From assembly GCA_020053155.1 (NCBI GenBank), contig JAGVNS010000133.1, forward strand, positions 1-13,345: a stretch of DNA of 13,345 nt, written 5' to 3'. Every line of letters starts with the position of its first letter. Position 1 is the first letter of the stretch. Positions 6,681 through 13,345 of this stretch are shown in pieces. The translations under genes and the position numbers were made by a program. The notes beneath the pieces are model-generated. The model did no database searches, was not told the DNA's origin, and saw only the letters and a list, made by a program, of their open reading frames with translations. Source of the stretch: Nitrososphaerota archaeon. GTDB lineage: Archaea; Iainarchaeota; Iainarchaeia; Iainarchaeales; VGJJ01.

Positions 6681-6688
6681 TAAAATAA
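6681..6688 (-). promoter_or_regulatory. TATA-like box of the methyltransferase operon
   Basis: TTATTTTA on the minus strand is centred about 28 nt upstream of ATG 6656. No Shine-Dalgarno lies close to that ATG, so the transcript is probably leaderless. Confidence 0.5.
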
Positions 6689-6779
6689 CACGGGTAGGGG
6701 AAGGAAAAATCATTTTTCTTTTTTTGCTATAATGATTCCATTCCCCCAATGGAGCCAAAATTTTTGACCTCTAAGAATG

Positions 6780-6906
6780 TTTAAATCCTCCACTCTACAT
6801 TAGAAGTGAACCCCCAATACTCCCGGAAAAAATTTCGCGGGTTAGTGTAGTGTATGTAGTGAATTGACTCGTCAGACGCAATACGGAAAAAATGGTGGTG
6901 CCTACT
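6780..6906 (+). promoter_or_regulatory. nrdJ upstream region: TATA-like box, potential RNA fold, TAGTG repeats
   Basis: The 250-bp gap between the divergent methyltransferase and nrdJ encodes no gene I can support. TTTAAA at 6780-6785 could be a TATA box. Downstream, CACTCTACAT (6791-6800) can pair with ATGTAGTG (6854-6861) with one bulge, AACCC (6809-6813) with GGGTT (6839-6843), and CCCG (6822-6825) alternatively with CGGG (6838-6841). TAGTG is repeated at 6843, 6848 and 6857. GGTGGTG at 6894-6900, 6 nt before ATG 6907, is the likely ribosome-binding site. No cobalamin-riboswitch core element is visible. Confidence 0.35.
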
Positions 6907-9900
6907 ATGAATGAAATGCAAGTCCAAACGATTATCCCCAACATCAAAAAAAGAAGCGGGGCGATTGTCCCCTTCAACCAGGACAAGGTTGCTAGTGCCA
7001 TCGGCAAAGCATTTCATGCCGCGGGAAGAGAAAACGAAACACTCGTACTCAAAATATCTGACTTAGTGGTTGAACGACTCACGCAAGAAAGACACGTACA
7101 CCCGGAAGACAGCATTCCAACGGTTGAACACATCCAAGATTTAGTGGAAGAAGAGCTCATGCGGAGCGGAGAAACCAAGGCTGCCAAAGAATACATTCTT
7201 TTTAGACAAAAAAGAACCGAAGAACGCGACCTCAAGCGTCTCATACTGGGAATGCCCATTGACACGAAAGTAGGGATTAATCAGCTTCGCGTCCTCAAAG
7301 AACGATACTTACTCCGAGATGAAGTGGGAAAAGTAAAAGAAACACCTGAACAATTATGGAGAAGGGTGGCCAGCAACATTGCATCCGCAGAATTACTATA
7401 TGGGGCGACCGATGAAACCGTTTCCTATTGGACAGACCAATACTCCAAAATGATGGAAAACATGACATTCATGCCCAACACGCCCACATTAATGAACGCA
7501 GGAACACCCATTCAACAATTGAGCGCATGCTTCGTGTTGCCGATAGATGACAATATTGAAGGAATATATGAAACCATGAAACACCAAGCCCTTATTCACC
7601 AATCCGGGGGGGGGACTGGATTCTCGTTCACACGTCTACGTCCAAAGGGAAGCATGGTGAAAAGCACCAAAGGGGTAGCCACGGGACCGGTAGGATTCAT
7701 GACAGTGTACAACGCCTCCACCGAAATCATCAAACAAGGGGGAAAGCGCCGCGGGGCGAACATGGGTATCCTGAGATGTTTATCGGGAGAAACATTGATT
7801 TCGACGCTTAACGGCAAAAAACCGATCAAAGAATTAGTCGGCCAGAAACCACTTTTGTATTGTTTGAATAACGAAAAAGAAATACGAATACGAGAAGCCG
7901 CTAACGTGATATACAATGGAAAAAGAGAACTAATACGGATAAACTTTGATGATGATTCTTGGCTCGATTGCACCGAAGACCATCGGATCATGTTAGCAAA
8001 TGGAGAATACAGAGAAGCAGGAAAACTACAACAATTGGATAGTATTATGGTGTTTCACAAAAAAATAGCAAATGGGCGCTACGATTTAAGTTCAACGGCC
8101 GGAAAGGGTATTGCCGAACACCATGCTGTAATGGAATACAAAGAGGATGTCATTGTTGAAGAAAAACAAGGAAGAACTTACGAAAGCCTTTGCGTTCATC
8201 ACATGGATGAAAATCCATTAAATAATTTCCCGGCAAACCTCGAATTATTAACTATTTCAGAACATGCCAAAAAACACTTAACGAACCTATTAGTCCAACA
8301 AAAAAGAATAGCCGACGACCGAAAAGGAAAAACATTCGAAGAAGTTTATGGAAAAGAAAAAGTTAAAGAATGGAAAAAGAAAATGTCGGATGCACGAAAA
8401 GGGAAAAACCCATGGAATAAAGGATTGACAAACGACGAATACTTAGAACACTATCAAGATGGAATAAAAAATCAATATAGTAACCATAAGGTCGTTTCAA
8501 TAGAACCCTTAAGCGGAGAGCATGACGTTTATGACATTCAAATGCCAGAATTCCATAATTTTGTAGCAAACAACATATTCGTTCACAATTGTGACCACCC
8601 GGACATTCACGAGTTCATTCACTGCAAGGACGACATCACCACAATAAACAACTTCAACATTTCGGTGGCAATAACCGAAAAATTCATGGAAGCCGTTGAA
8701 AAAAATGAGGATTTTGAATTAGTAGACCCGCACAACAAGCAAGTGGTGCGAAGAGAAAACGCTAAAGCCCTATTTGACGAACTCGTTTCAAGCGCATGGA
8801 AATCAGGTGACCCGGGAATCATTTTCATCGACCGAATCAACCGCGACAACCCCGTACCCCACATTTACGAAATAGAAGCAACCAATCCGTGTGTGACGGG
8901 GGATATGCGTGTAAGTACGGAAAACGGGCTCATGCGAATTGATCAAATGACAGGACACAACGGACTTATTCGTGTGGCAACTGACAACCGCGTCCCCGCG
9001 GCCATGTTTCAAGATAACGGAACAATGCTATTGGGACAAACCGGTCTTTCTGGAGTAACGCTTCGATTCACAACGGGGGCATTCAAAACCGGAGAAAAGG
9101 AAGTGTACAAACTTGAAACCGAATCGGGGTATGAACTGGAATGTACGGCCGAACATAAGATTTACACTGATAACGGGTTTGTGCCATTAAAAGATCTGAA
9201 ACTCAATACCCATCTTATTTACATTCAAGCAGGGGAAGGAAAATTTGGACGAAATAAACACCTACCTTTTGCAATGGAAAATACCATTCTGGGAGAAAAC
9301 GGACACACTTACTCATTTCATTTTCCAAACGAATGGTCCAAAGAGCTTGGACAAATTTTAGGGTGGTTGGTTGGAGACGGATGGGTAAAAACCGGAGACG
9401 AAAACTGCCGAGTAGGATTTACGTTTGCGCAAGACGATTTAGAAGTCCTCCAATTGGTAAAACCAGTTCTAAATGAATATTATGGACAAGATATCCAAGA
9501 GGTAAAACGCGAAAACGGAGTATATCACTTATCCTACCACTCCAAGTATTTTGTGGACTTTTTCTTGAAACTGGGAATAAAACCCGTTAACTCAGCGGAG
9601 AAAATAGTTCCTGAATCTATCTTTATGGCACCTAAAGAAGTGGTCACCGGATTTTTGCAAGGACTATTCACGGCAGATGGAACAGTTGGTAACCCAGACG
9701 CATACGTACGCATAAGTTCTAAATCAGTAAAATTGCTGAAAAACGTACAGCTGTTATTGATTAATTATGGAATTAAATCACGAATATACAATCGAAGCCG
9801 AAAACCACGCGATATATTTCCATACACAAATAAACAAGGAAAAAATATAACATACCACTCTGATGGAATATTATTTGAATTGAACGTTGCTCGTGAAAGT

Positions 9901-11175
9901 TTGCGTGCGTTTATCAAAGAAATAGGTTTTATTGGAGGAAAGCACGAACAAAAAATATTACGGATTAACAAACAAAAATATAAGCCGGAAGAATTTGTTG
10001 AAAAAATAAAATCAATTATTCCAGTCGGAAGGAAAGAGGTCTATGACCTTACCGAGCCTTTATCGCATTCGTTCATAGCAGGGGGCTTATGTATAAGTAA
10101 CTGTGGAGAGCAGCCTTTAGGACCGTACGACTCATGCAATTTAGGAAGCATCAACCTCGCCAAATTCGTTACTCCCGAGGGAGAGGTCATGTGGAACGAG
10201 CTCCGCGAAGCAACAAGAGTGGGCGTGCGGTTTTTGGATAATACGATTGACATGAACAAGTATGTCATTCCCCAAATAGAAAAAATGAACAAAGGGAATA
10301 GAAGAATTGGATTGGGTGTCATGGGTTGGTCAGACATGCTATTCAAACTCAACATCCCTTACAATTCGGAAGAAGGGTGCGTATTCGCCGAAAAAATGGT
10401 CAAATTCCTGCGCGAAGAAGCCGATGCCATGTCCCAAGAATTGGGAAAAGAAAAGGGAGTGTTTCCACATTACAAAGGAAGCATATACGACACGCCCAAC
10501 GGACCCACTTTCCGCAATTGTGCGCGTATCACCATTGCCCCCACGGGAACCATTTCAATGATTGCCGACTGTTCAAGTGGAATCGAACCATTGTTTGCCA
10601 TTTCATTCGTTAAGCGCGTGATGGATGGACAAGAATTGTTGTACGTGAACGACATTTTCAAAGATGCCGTCATTAAACGTGGGCTTTATTCAGAAGAATT
10701 AATGGAAAAAATAGCCGCAGAAGGAACCGCACAGCACTGCACCGAGATTCCAGAAGACGTGCGCAAAGTATTCGTATGCGCGCACGACATTTCTCCCTAC
10801 TGGCACATCCGCATGCAAGCCGCATGGCAGAAATACACGGACAACGCCATCTCCAAAACGGTAAACTTTTCCAACGATGCAAAAATAGAAGACGTAAAGG
10901 AAGTGTACATGCTCGCCTACAAACTGGGATGCAAAGGAGTCACCATTTACCGGGATGGAAGCAAAGGGTTTGAAAACCAAGTGCTCAACCTAAACGTACA
11001 AGGAAAAAGCAATAAGGACGTGGAAGAGGCATACAAGTCCAAGGTTATGGGAAAGAATGAAACCCCAAAAAAAGAAGAAATGAAAAATTGCGAAAAGTGC
11101 GGAGGAAACAAACTTCACATGCAAGAGGGCTGCGCCACCTGCATGGACTGCGGGTTTAGTTACTGCTCCGTCTGA
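6907..11175 (+). CDS. nrdJ: Adenosylcobalamin-dependent (class II) ribonucleoside-diphosphate reductase with two inteins
   Basis: Precursor of 1422 residues; removing inteins of 271 and 404 residues leaves 747, the size of an NrdJ with one ATP-cone. It reduces ribonucleotides to deoxyribonucleotides using B12-generated radical chemistry. Residues about 8-105 are the ATP-cone (IIPNIKKRSGAIVPFNQDKV). C208 in QLSACFVL and the Cys of DSCNLGSINL are the redox pair. The NP/CGE catalytic motif is split by intein 2; in the spliced protein C391 is the thiyl Cys, with the partner Cys exactly 11 residues later, as in Thermotoga NrdJ. PTGTISMI is intact near the phosphate site. The C-terminal tail has C-x2-C...C-x2-C-x2-C, typical of class II enzymes. 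ATG 6907 is preferred over ATG 6892 because GGTGGTG precedes it at 6 nt. No small subunit (NrdB) is adjacent, consistent with class II. Confidence 0.93.
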   Translation: MNEMQVQTIIPNIKKRSGAIVPFNQDKVASAIGKAFHAAGRENETLVLKISDLVVERLTQERHVHPEDSIPTVEHIQDLVEEELMRSGETKAAKEYILFRQKRTEERDLKRLILGMPIDTKVGINQLRVLKERYLLRDEVGKVKETPEQLWRRVASNIASAELLYGATDETVSYWTDQYSKMMENMTFMPNTPTLMNAGTPIQQLSACFVLPIDDNIEGIYETMKHQALIHQSGGGTGFSFTRLRPKGSMVKSTKGVATGPVGFMTVYNASTEIIKQGGKRRGANMGILRCLSGETLISTLNGKKPIKELVGQKPLLYCLNNEKEIRIREAANVIYNGKRELIRINFDDDSWLDCTEDHRIMLANGEYREAGKLQQLDSIMVFHKKIANGRYDLSSTAGKGIAEHHAVMEYKEDVIVEEKQGRTYESLCVHHMDENPLNNFPANLELLTISEHAKKHLTNLLVQQKRIADDRKGKTFEEVYGKEKVKEWKKKMSDARKGKNPWNKGLTNDEYLEHYQDGIKNQYSNHKVVSIEPLSGEHDVYDIQMPEFHNFVANNIFVHNCDHPDIHEFIHCKDDITTINNFNISVAITEKFMEAVEKNEDFELVDPHNKQVVRRENAKALFDELVSSAWKSGDPGIIFIDRINRDNPVPHIYEIEATNPCVTGDMRVSTENGLMRIDQMTGHNGLIRVATDNRVPAAMFQDNGTMLLGQTGLSGVTLRFTTGAFKTGEKEVYKLETESGYELECTAEHKIYTDNGFVPLKDLKLNTHLIYIQAGEGKFGRNKHLPFAMENTILGENGHTYSFHFPNEWSKELGQILGWLVGDGWVKTGDENCRVGFTFAQDDLEVLQLVKPVLNEYYGQDIQEVKRENGVYHLSYHSKYFVDFFLKLGIKPVNSAEKIVPESIFMAPKEVVTGFLQGLFTADGTVGNPDAYVRISSKSVKLLKNVQLLLINYGIKSRIYNRSRKPRDIFPYTNKQGKNITYHSDGILFELNVARESLRAFIKEIGFIGGKHEQKILRINKQKYKPEEFVEKIKSIIPVGRKEVYDLTEPLSHSFIAGGLCISNCGEQPLGPYDSCNLGSINLAKFVTPEGEVMWNELREATRVGVRFLDNTIDMNKYVIPQIEKMNKGNRRIGLGVMGWSDMLFKLNIPYNSEEGCVFAEKMVKFLREEADAMSQELGKEKGVFPHYKGSIYDTPNGPTFRNCARITIAPTGTISMIADCSSGIEPLFAISFVKRVMDGQELLYVNDIFKDAVIKRGLYSEELMEKIAAEGTAQHCTEIPEDVRKVFVCAHDISPYWHIRMQAAWQKYTDNAISKTVNFSNDAKIEDVKEVYMLAYKLGCKGVTIYRDGSKGFENQVLNLNVQGKSNKDVEEAYKSKVMGKNETPKKEEMKNCEKCGGNKLHMQEGCATCMDCGFSYCSV
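7777..8589 (+). mobile_element. Intein 1 of NrdJ with HNH endonuclease
   Basis: 271-residue in-frame insertion between NMGILR and CDHPDIHEF of the reductase. It starts with Cys (CLSGETLI, block A), has the block B motif CTEDHRI, and ends FVHN followed by Cys +1, so all splicing residues are standard: C1, block B T and H, penultimate H, terminal N. The block F segment VYDIQMPEFHNFVANN is intact. The central domain is an HNH nuclease (about 8197-8280: HHMDENPLNNF, then NLELL, then H-x3-KH), followed by a NUMOD3-like basic repeat at about 8314-8430 with RKGK repeated and ending NPWNKGLT. The nuclease would support homing into intein-less nrdJ alleles. The segment appears more AT-rich than its host gene, as expected for horizontally moving inteins. 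Both ends are fixed to the codon by extein continuity. Confidence 0.92.
8890..10101 (+). mobile_element. Intein 2 of NrdJ with LAGLIDADG endonuclease
   Basis: 404-residue in-frame insertion between EATNP and CGEQPLG. Block A is CVTGDMRVST, block B CTAEHKIYT. The two LAGLIDADG helices are LGQILGWLVGDGW (9346-9384) and VVTGFLQGLFTADG (9640-9681), each with its acidic residue, so the homing nuclease is probably active. Block F is VYDLTEPLSHSFIAGG. The intein ends CISN with Cys +1: the usual penultimate His is Ser. Asn cyclisation can still occur in some inteins without that His, but splicing may be slower or regulated. The insertion lies in the most conserved active-site motif, so the unspliced protein cannot be an active reductase. 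It is AT-rich toward its 3' part (9830-10020) relative to the flanks. Confidence 0.92.
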
Positions 11176-11199
11176 ATCACAAAATCACCTATCACCCTT

Positions 11200-11267
11200 G
11201 TGGAGGCGAGAGGGATTCCGGTAGATCCTGCCAATAATCAGGAATGCTGGAAATCCTCCCGCGCCAC
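11200..11267 (+). ncRNA. GC-rich structured hairpin, candidate ncRNA or terminator
   Basis: Between nrdJ and thpR, the arms GTGG (11200-11203) and CCAC (11264-11267) enclose GCG/CGC, GGATT/AATCC, CC/GG and TCCTG (11226-11230)/CAGGA (11239-11243) pairings, giving one long imperfect hairpin with loop CCAATAAT. A T-rich tract (TTTATTTTT, 11269-11277) follows, as expected of archaeal transcription end points, so it may be the nrdJ terminator or the 3' end of a small RNA. The internal stretch 11215-11232 differs by one base from the archaeal 16S rRNA 5' end ATTCCGGTTGATCCTGCC. No tRNA cloverleaf fits. The strand of the transcript is uncertain. Confidence 0.4.
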
Positions 11268-11302
11268 CTTTATTTTTACCATCCAAGCCCGCCCGGCTCT
11301 CT

Positions 11303-11310
11303 TATTTTAT
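11303..11310 (+). promoter_or_regulatory. TATA-like box of thpR
   Basis: TATTTTAT is centred about 27 nt upstream of ATG 11333, with no Shine-Dalgarno between them. This is the leaderless archaeal arrangement and supports the chosen start. Confidence 0.55.
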
Positions 11311-11332
11311 ACTTCGACACCCTGGCTTGGAC

Positions 11333-11845
11333 ATGCCGCTTTACCAAATCGCATTAGTGACGGATTCTCAAACGGCCCGCCAAATTTTGGAATATTACCA
11401 GTCCATCCGCAAAGGGCTTCCATCAGAGATAGGGGTAACCCAAAAAAAGATTCCCCACATCACACTTGCAACGTTCAAAACGCAGAAACCGCTTTCCTTC
11501 ACCAAAATACGCGCGATTCAGCGCTTGTTCAAAAAGGAAATCACCATTAAATTCGCAGGACTGCGCTTGCTTCCATCCAAAGAAGACAATACGTGGGTCG
11601 AAATATCCGTTCTCAAAAGCAACGCGTTGGAAAAACTCCTAGAAAAAATAGTAAAAATCGTCATACCGTGCCAATTTAGTAATGAAGTAGGCGACCAATT
11701 CAGACCCCACATTACCCTATGCCACGTTCAAAAAGGAAAAATGGTTATCAACCAACTAGACTACCCCCTCCTCCGAAAAGAAACGAAAGCAACCCTTCAA
11801 TGGGGCATTCCTCCCGGACCCTTTAGATTCAAGCCCAAAAAATAA
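11333..11845 (+). CDS. thpR: RNA 2',3'-cyclic phosphodiesterase (2H phosphoesterase, 2'-5' RNA ligase family)
   Basis: 170 residues, normal for ThpR/LigT. The two catalytic H-x-T motifs of the 2H superfamily are PHITLATF near the N-terminal third and PHITLCHV near the C-terminal third. The N-terminus MPLYQIALVTDSQT is the first strand. Family members open 2',3'-cyclic phosphates on RNA ends and show weak 2'-5' ligase activity in vitro; the physiological target is generally unclear. ATG 11333 is chosen over the in-frame TTG at 11327 because of its spacing from the TATA-like box. The gene ends ten bases before the convergent Nudix gene. Transcribed alone as far as the sequence shows. Confidence 0.9.
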   Translation: MPLYQIALVTDSQTARQILEYYQSIRKGLPSEIGVTQKKIPHITLATFKTQKPLSFTKIRAIQRLFKKEITIKFAGLRLLPSKEDNTWVEISVLKSNALEKLLEKIVKIVIPCQFSNEVGDQFRPHITLCHVQKGKMVINQLDYPLLRKETKATLQWGIPPGPFRFKPKK

Positions 11846-11854
11846 AATACCGCC

Positions 11855-12342
11855 TTATTTACAAAACAAATCAATCCACTGCTTGGCACTTGGAAGGAAG
11901 AACGAAGGATTTTTTTCGAATGTTTCCAGAATCTCTTTTTTTGAAAACCACCGAATCTCTTCCACTTCTTCTTTCTGAATCATAAACTTCGAAATGTCCC
12001 AATCCAAATTTACAGCAAACCATTGATCAAAAAAATTGTGTTTGCCGTGGATCCTTTGCTTCGCTTCTTTTTCTAATTTTAGTCCTTGAATACCAAGCTC
12101 CTCTTCCGCTTCCTTGTAAATATTCTGCTCATACGATTCTCCCTTCTCCACCGTTCCGGCCACCGCGGGCCCCCATTTTCCGGGGTCGTGAGATTTGGAC
12201 AACGCTCGCCGGGCCAGCAATGCTTCGCCTTTGGAATTGGTCACCCACAACGCGGACACGCGATAAATGTCAGCGGGCTGTACCTCTTTCTTTTCTTTGA
12301 AGTTATTATTTTGTCATTTTCATCGACAATGGGAATGAGCAT
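11855..12342 (-). CDS. Nudix hydrolase with apparent one-base frameshift near the N-terminus
   Basis: The main frame (open from a TGA-bounded region to stop 11855) encodes DIYRVSALWVTNSKGE, then LLARRALSKSHDPGKWGPAV and the Nudix box GTVEKGE...KEAEEELGI, which keeps G-x5-E and the EExxE-type metal-binding Glu residues, with Lys for the usual Arg. No ATG opens this frame; GTG 12259 would cut off the first strands. The missing N-terminus, MLIPIVDENDKIITSKKRK, lies one frame away, from ATG 12342 to about 12286. Joining the frames at the purine run 12284-12298 gives a 162-residue protein of normal family length. A -1 step, or one base missing from the sequence, restores it. Substrates of this subfamily (related in look to isopentenyl-diphosphate isomerase-like Nudix proteins) are unknown. 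A TATA-like box (TATTTA, 12369-12364) precedes ATG 12342 by about 25 nt. Confidence 0.75.
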
Positions 12343-12372
12343 ATGGACTTTTTCATAAAAGACTAAATAAGG

Positions 12373-12765
12373 CTAACGCAAAAACAAGGTGTTGTATCCT
12401 TTCAGATGGGCATCCTTGCTAACGATTTTCAACGCATGCTTTTCACCCAACGTTATCAACAATGTATCCGTGTAGCTCACTCGCGGGTCGGTCTTTTTCA
12501 ACCTCGCATGAAGAACACCGCATGCAAAATAGTCTTCAAATGTCCCCTCCAACAGCGTGCATCGAGATTTAACAAATTCGATTGACTTCTCATGGTCAAG
12601 CCCGTTACGAATGAGCGTACTCGCAAGCTCACTTACTACTCCTCCACACACGAAACAAACATTCTCCGGTTTATCCAAGATATCGCGAACGGTCTGCCCA
12701 AGAGGGGTTCCCTGAAAATACTCAATCCAAGCAGAGGTATCCAACAAAAATTTACTCCCTATCAT
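12373..12765 (-). CDS. vapC: VapC-type PIN-domain toxin ribonuclease
   Basis: 130 residues from ATG 12765. The four acidic residues of the PIN active site are visible: D9 (KFLLDTSAW), E46 (VVSELAS), D100 (VSYTDTLL) and D118 (IVSKDAHL). They coordinate Mg2+/Mn2+ for RNA cleavage, usually of tRNA or rRNA, when the toxin is free of its antitoxin. The start overlaps the stop of the upstream AbrB-type gene by 14 nt, the normal antitoxin-toxin arrangement. A longer frame to 12816 exists but would read through much of the antitoxin end, and MIGSKFLLDTSAW is the standard N-terminus. The target RNA cannot be told from the sequence. Confidence 0.88.
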   Translation of the reverse strand: MIGSKFLLDTSAWIEYFQGTPLGQTVRDILDKPENVCFVCGGVVSELASTLIRNGLDHEKSIEFVKSRCTLLEGTFEDYFACGVLHARLKKTDPRVSYTDTLLITLGEKHALKIVSKDAHLKGYNTLFLR

Positions 12766-12952
12766 TCCAACGGTCAGCCTCGGTAAAGACAATTTTTTTT
12801 CCTTTGAATACACCAAACATATCTAATCGAGGTCGTTTTAATTCTGCCTCCAGTGTTTCGCCGGGAACAATCTGCATTTTTTTCACCCAATCATTAGGAA
12901 TAGTAGCGACAATGGAACCGCCTATTTTTCGTGTCTTGACTAAGAGACCCAT
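12752..12952 (-). CDS. vapB: VapB-type AbrB/SpoVT-domain antitoxin
   Basis: 66 residues from ATG 12952. Residues 1-45 (MGLLVKTRKIGGSIVATIP, then DWVKKMQIVPGETLE) form a swapped-hairpin AbrB DNA-binding domain; the C-terminal tail (DMFGVFKGKKIVFTEADRW) fits the segment that wraps around PIN toxins. The protein should neutralise VapC and repress its own promoter. The frame extends 10 codons upstream to 12982, but that part covers the promoter, with AT-rich TATA-like sequences at 12972-12978 and 12985-12994. It is upstream of, and overlaps, vapC. Confidence 0.85.
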   Translation of the reverse strand: MGLLVKTRKIGGSIVATIPNDWVKKMQIVPGETLEAELKRPRLDMFGVFKGKKIVFTEADRWNDRE

Positions 12953-12969
12953 ATAATACCACTCAATAC

Positions 12970-12995
12970 ATATTATACTCAAAGTTATATTTAAT
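12970..12995 (-). promoter_or_regulatory. vapBC promoter, AT-rich
   Basis: Two TATA-like sequences read on the minus strand: TTAAATATAA (about 12994-12985) and GTATAATATG (about 12979-12970). They lie about 38 and 23 nt upstream of vapB ATG 12952, so either could serve with a leader of 0-12 nt. No Shine-Dalgarno is evident before the ATG. Confidence 0.4.
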
Positions 12996-13044
12996 GCTTA
13001 GTCCGTTCTCATTCTCTAAACAGCCAAAAAGTCTTCAAATTACC

Positions 13045-13050
13045 TTTAAA
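13045..13050 (+). promoter_or_regulatory. TATA-like box of aspS
   Basis: TTTAAA is centred about 29 nt upstream of ATG 13077, with no Shine-Dalgarno near the ATG. This again suggests a leaderless transcript, diverging from vapBC across a 124-bp gap. Confidence 0.4.
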
Positions 13051-13076
13051 ACATCCCCCATCTTTCTCCCTGTTAT

Positions 13077-13345
13077 ATGTTGCGCACACACACGGCCGGG
13101 GAATTGAGAGTAGGGGACGCTGGAAAGGAAACCGTTCTCGAAGGATGGACGGACACGTTTCGCCTGACGGGAAAAATAGGATTTTTGTTATTACGCGACC
13201 GCACGGGTATTACCCAAGTCTTCATCAACAAAGAACTCACTACCACTTTTCAACACCAATTGAAGCCCGAAACGGTTGTACGCGTTAAAGGGAAAGTAAA
13301 CAAACGTCCGGCCAACCAAGTGCGAGCGGAAATGAGCACGGGAGA
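13077..13345 (+). CDS. aspS: Aspartyl-tRNA synthetase, N-terminal part (runs off right edge)
   Basis: 89 codons of the N-terminal OB-fold anticodon-binding domain are visible: MLRTHTAGELR, GKETVLEGW, GFLLLRDRTGITQVFI, and the strand VVRVKGKVNKRP leading to a terminal MSTGE-type motif. This pattern is typical of AspRS and its AsnRS relatives, where the LRD...QV strand contacts the anticodon loop. The MLRTHT-GEL opening favours AspRS. The spacer between GW and LRDR is short compared with bacterial enzymes. Whether it is discriminating or also charges tRNA-Asn cannot be decided without the catalytic domain. The start is set by this conserved opening and by the TATA-like box. Confidence 0.85.
   Translation, partial: MLRTHTAGELRVGDAGKETVLEGWTDTFRLTGKIGFLLLRDRTGITQVFINKELTTTFQHQLKPETVVRVKGKVNKRPANQVRAEMSTG

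Noticed and set aside
6892..6906. ATG 6892 as nrdJ start
   Set aside because: It has only a weak CGGA upstream, whereas ATG 6907 has GGTGGTG at 6 nt; the five extra residues add nothing conserved. Not fully excluded.
11200..11267. tRNA gene in the nrdJ-thpR gap
   Set aside because: No T-loop TTCRA motif or 7-bp acceptor with D, anticodon and T arms can be drawn on either strand; the fold is one long hairpin.
11200..11550. 116-codon GTG-started frame from the hairpin into thpR
   Set aside because: Its second half overlaps thpR out of frame and its first half is the structured element; no domain and weak start context.
1..13345. CRISPR array, transposase or insertion sequence
   Set aside because: No regularly spaced direct repeats, transposase domains or terminal inverted repeats were seen; the only mobile elements supported are the two inteins.

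Overview
The window reads as a chromosomal segment of an archaeon, possibly a DPANN-type lineage, although no marker present fixes the phylum. Supporting traits are AT-rich TATA-like boxes about 24-30 bp upstream of first-gene start codons that lack a Shine-Dalgarno (leaderless pattern), Shine-Dalgarno sites in front of internal operon genes, a stand-alone PUA-type NOL1/NOP2-associated protein, a ThpR-type 2H phosphoesterase, an AbrB/PIN toxin-antitoxin pair, and a class II ribonucleotide reductase carrying two inteins. Genes are tightly packed and often overlap by ATGA.

Region 1 (1-4371) is a copper-handling island. A divergent promoter with an array of TGTTTCAT-type half-sites flanking a TATA box separates a leftward membrane protein (cut by the window edge) from a rightward operon: membrane-anchored cupredoxin, CopZ-like HMA chaperone, HMA-fused Met/Gly-rich multi-pass membrane protein, Cu+-type P1B ATPase CopA, an 81-residue Gly/Met-rich membrane protein and a 45-residue Cys/His-rich protein. 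Together these plausibly bind, deliver and expel copper. Three of the six rightward products are tiny, and two are not recognisable by a named function.

Region 2 (4374-6656, minus strand) has a CDGSH iron-sulfur protein with its own promoter, and an overlapping three-gene operon: a NOL1/NOP2/Sun m5C RNA methyltransferase, its PUA-domain companion, and a HAD-family hydrolase with an altered first motif.

Region 3 (6657-11175) is nrdJ, an adenosylcobalamin-dependent (class II) ribonucleotide reductase with ATP-cone and C-terminal zinc-ribbon-like tail. It is split by two different mobile inteins, one with an HNH nuclease and one with a LAGLIDADG nuclease. The second is inserted exactly between the active-site residues NP and CGE, so the catalytic cysteine is also the splicing +1 nucleophile.

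Region 4 (11176-13345) holds a strong GC-rich imperfect hairpin followed by a T-rich tract, with one stretch nearly identical to the 5' end of archaeal 16S rRNA. It is followed by thpR, a Nudix hydrolase gene whose N-terminal coding part lies in a different frame (an apparent one-base deletion), a vapBC toxin-antitoxin pair, and the start of aspS running off the right edge.
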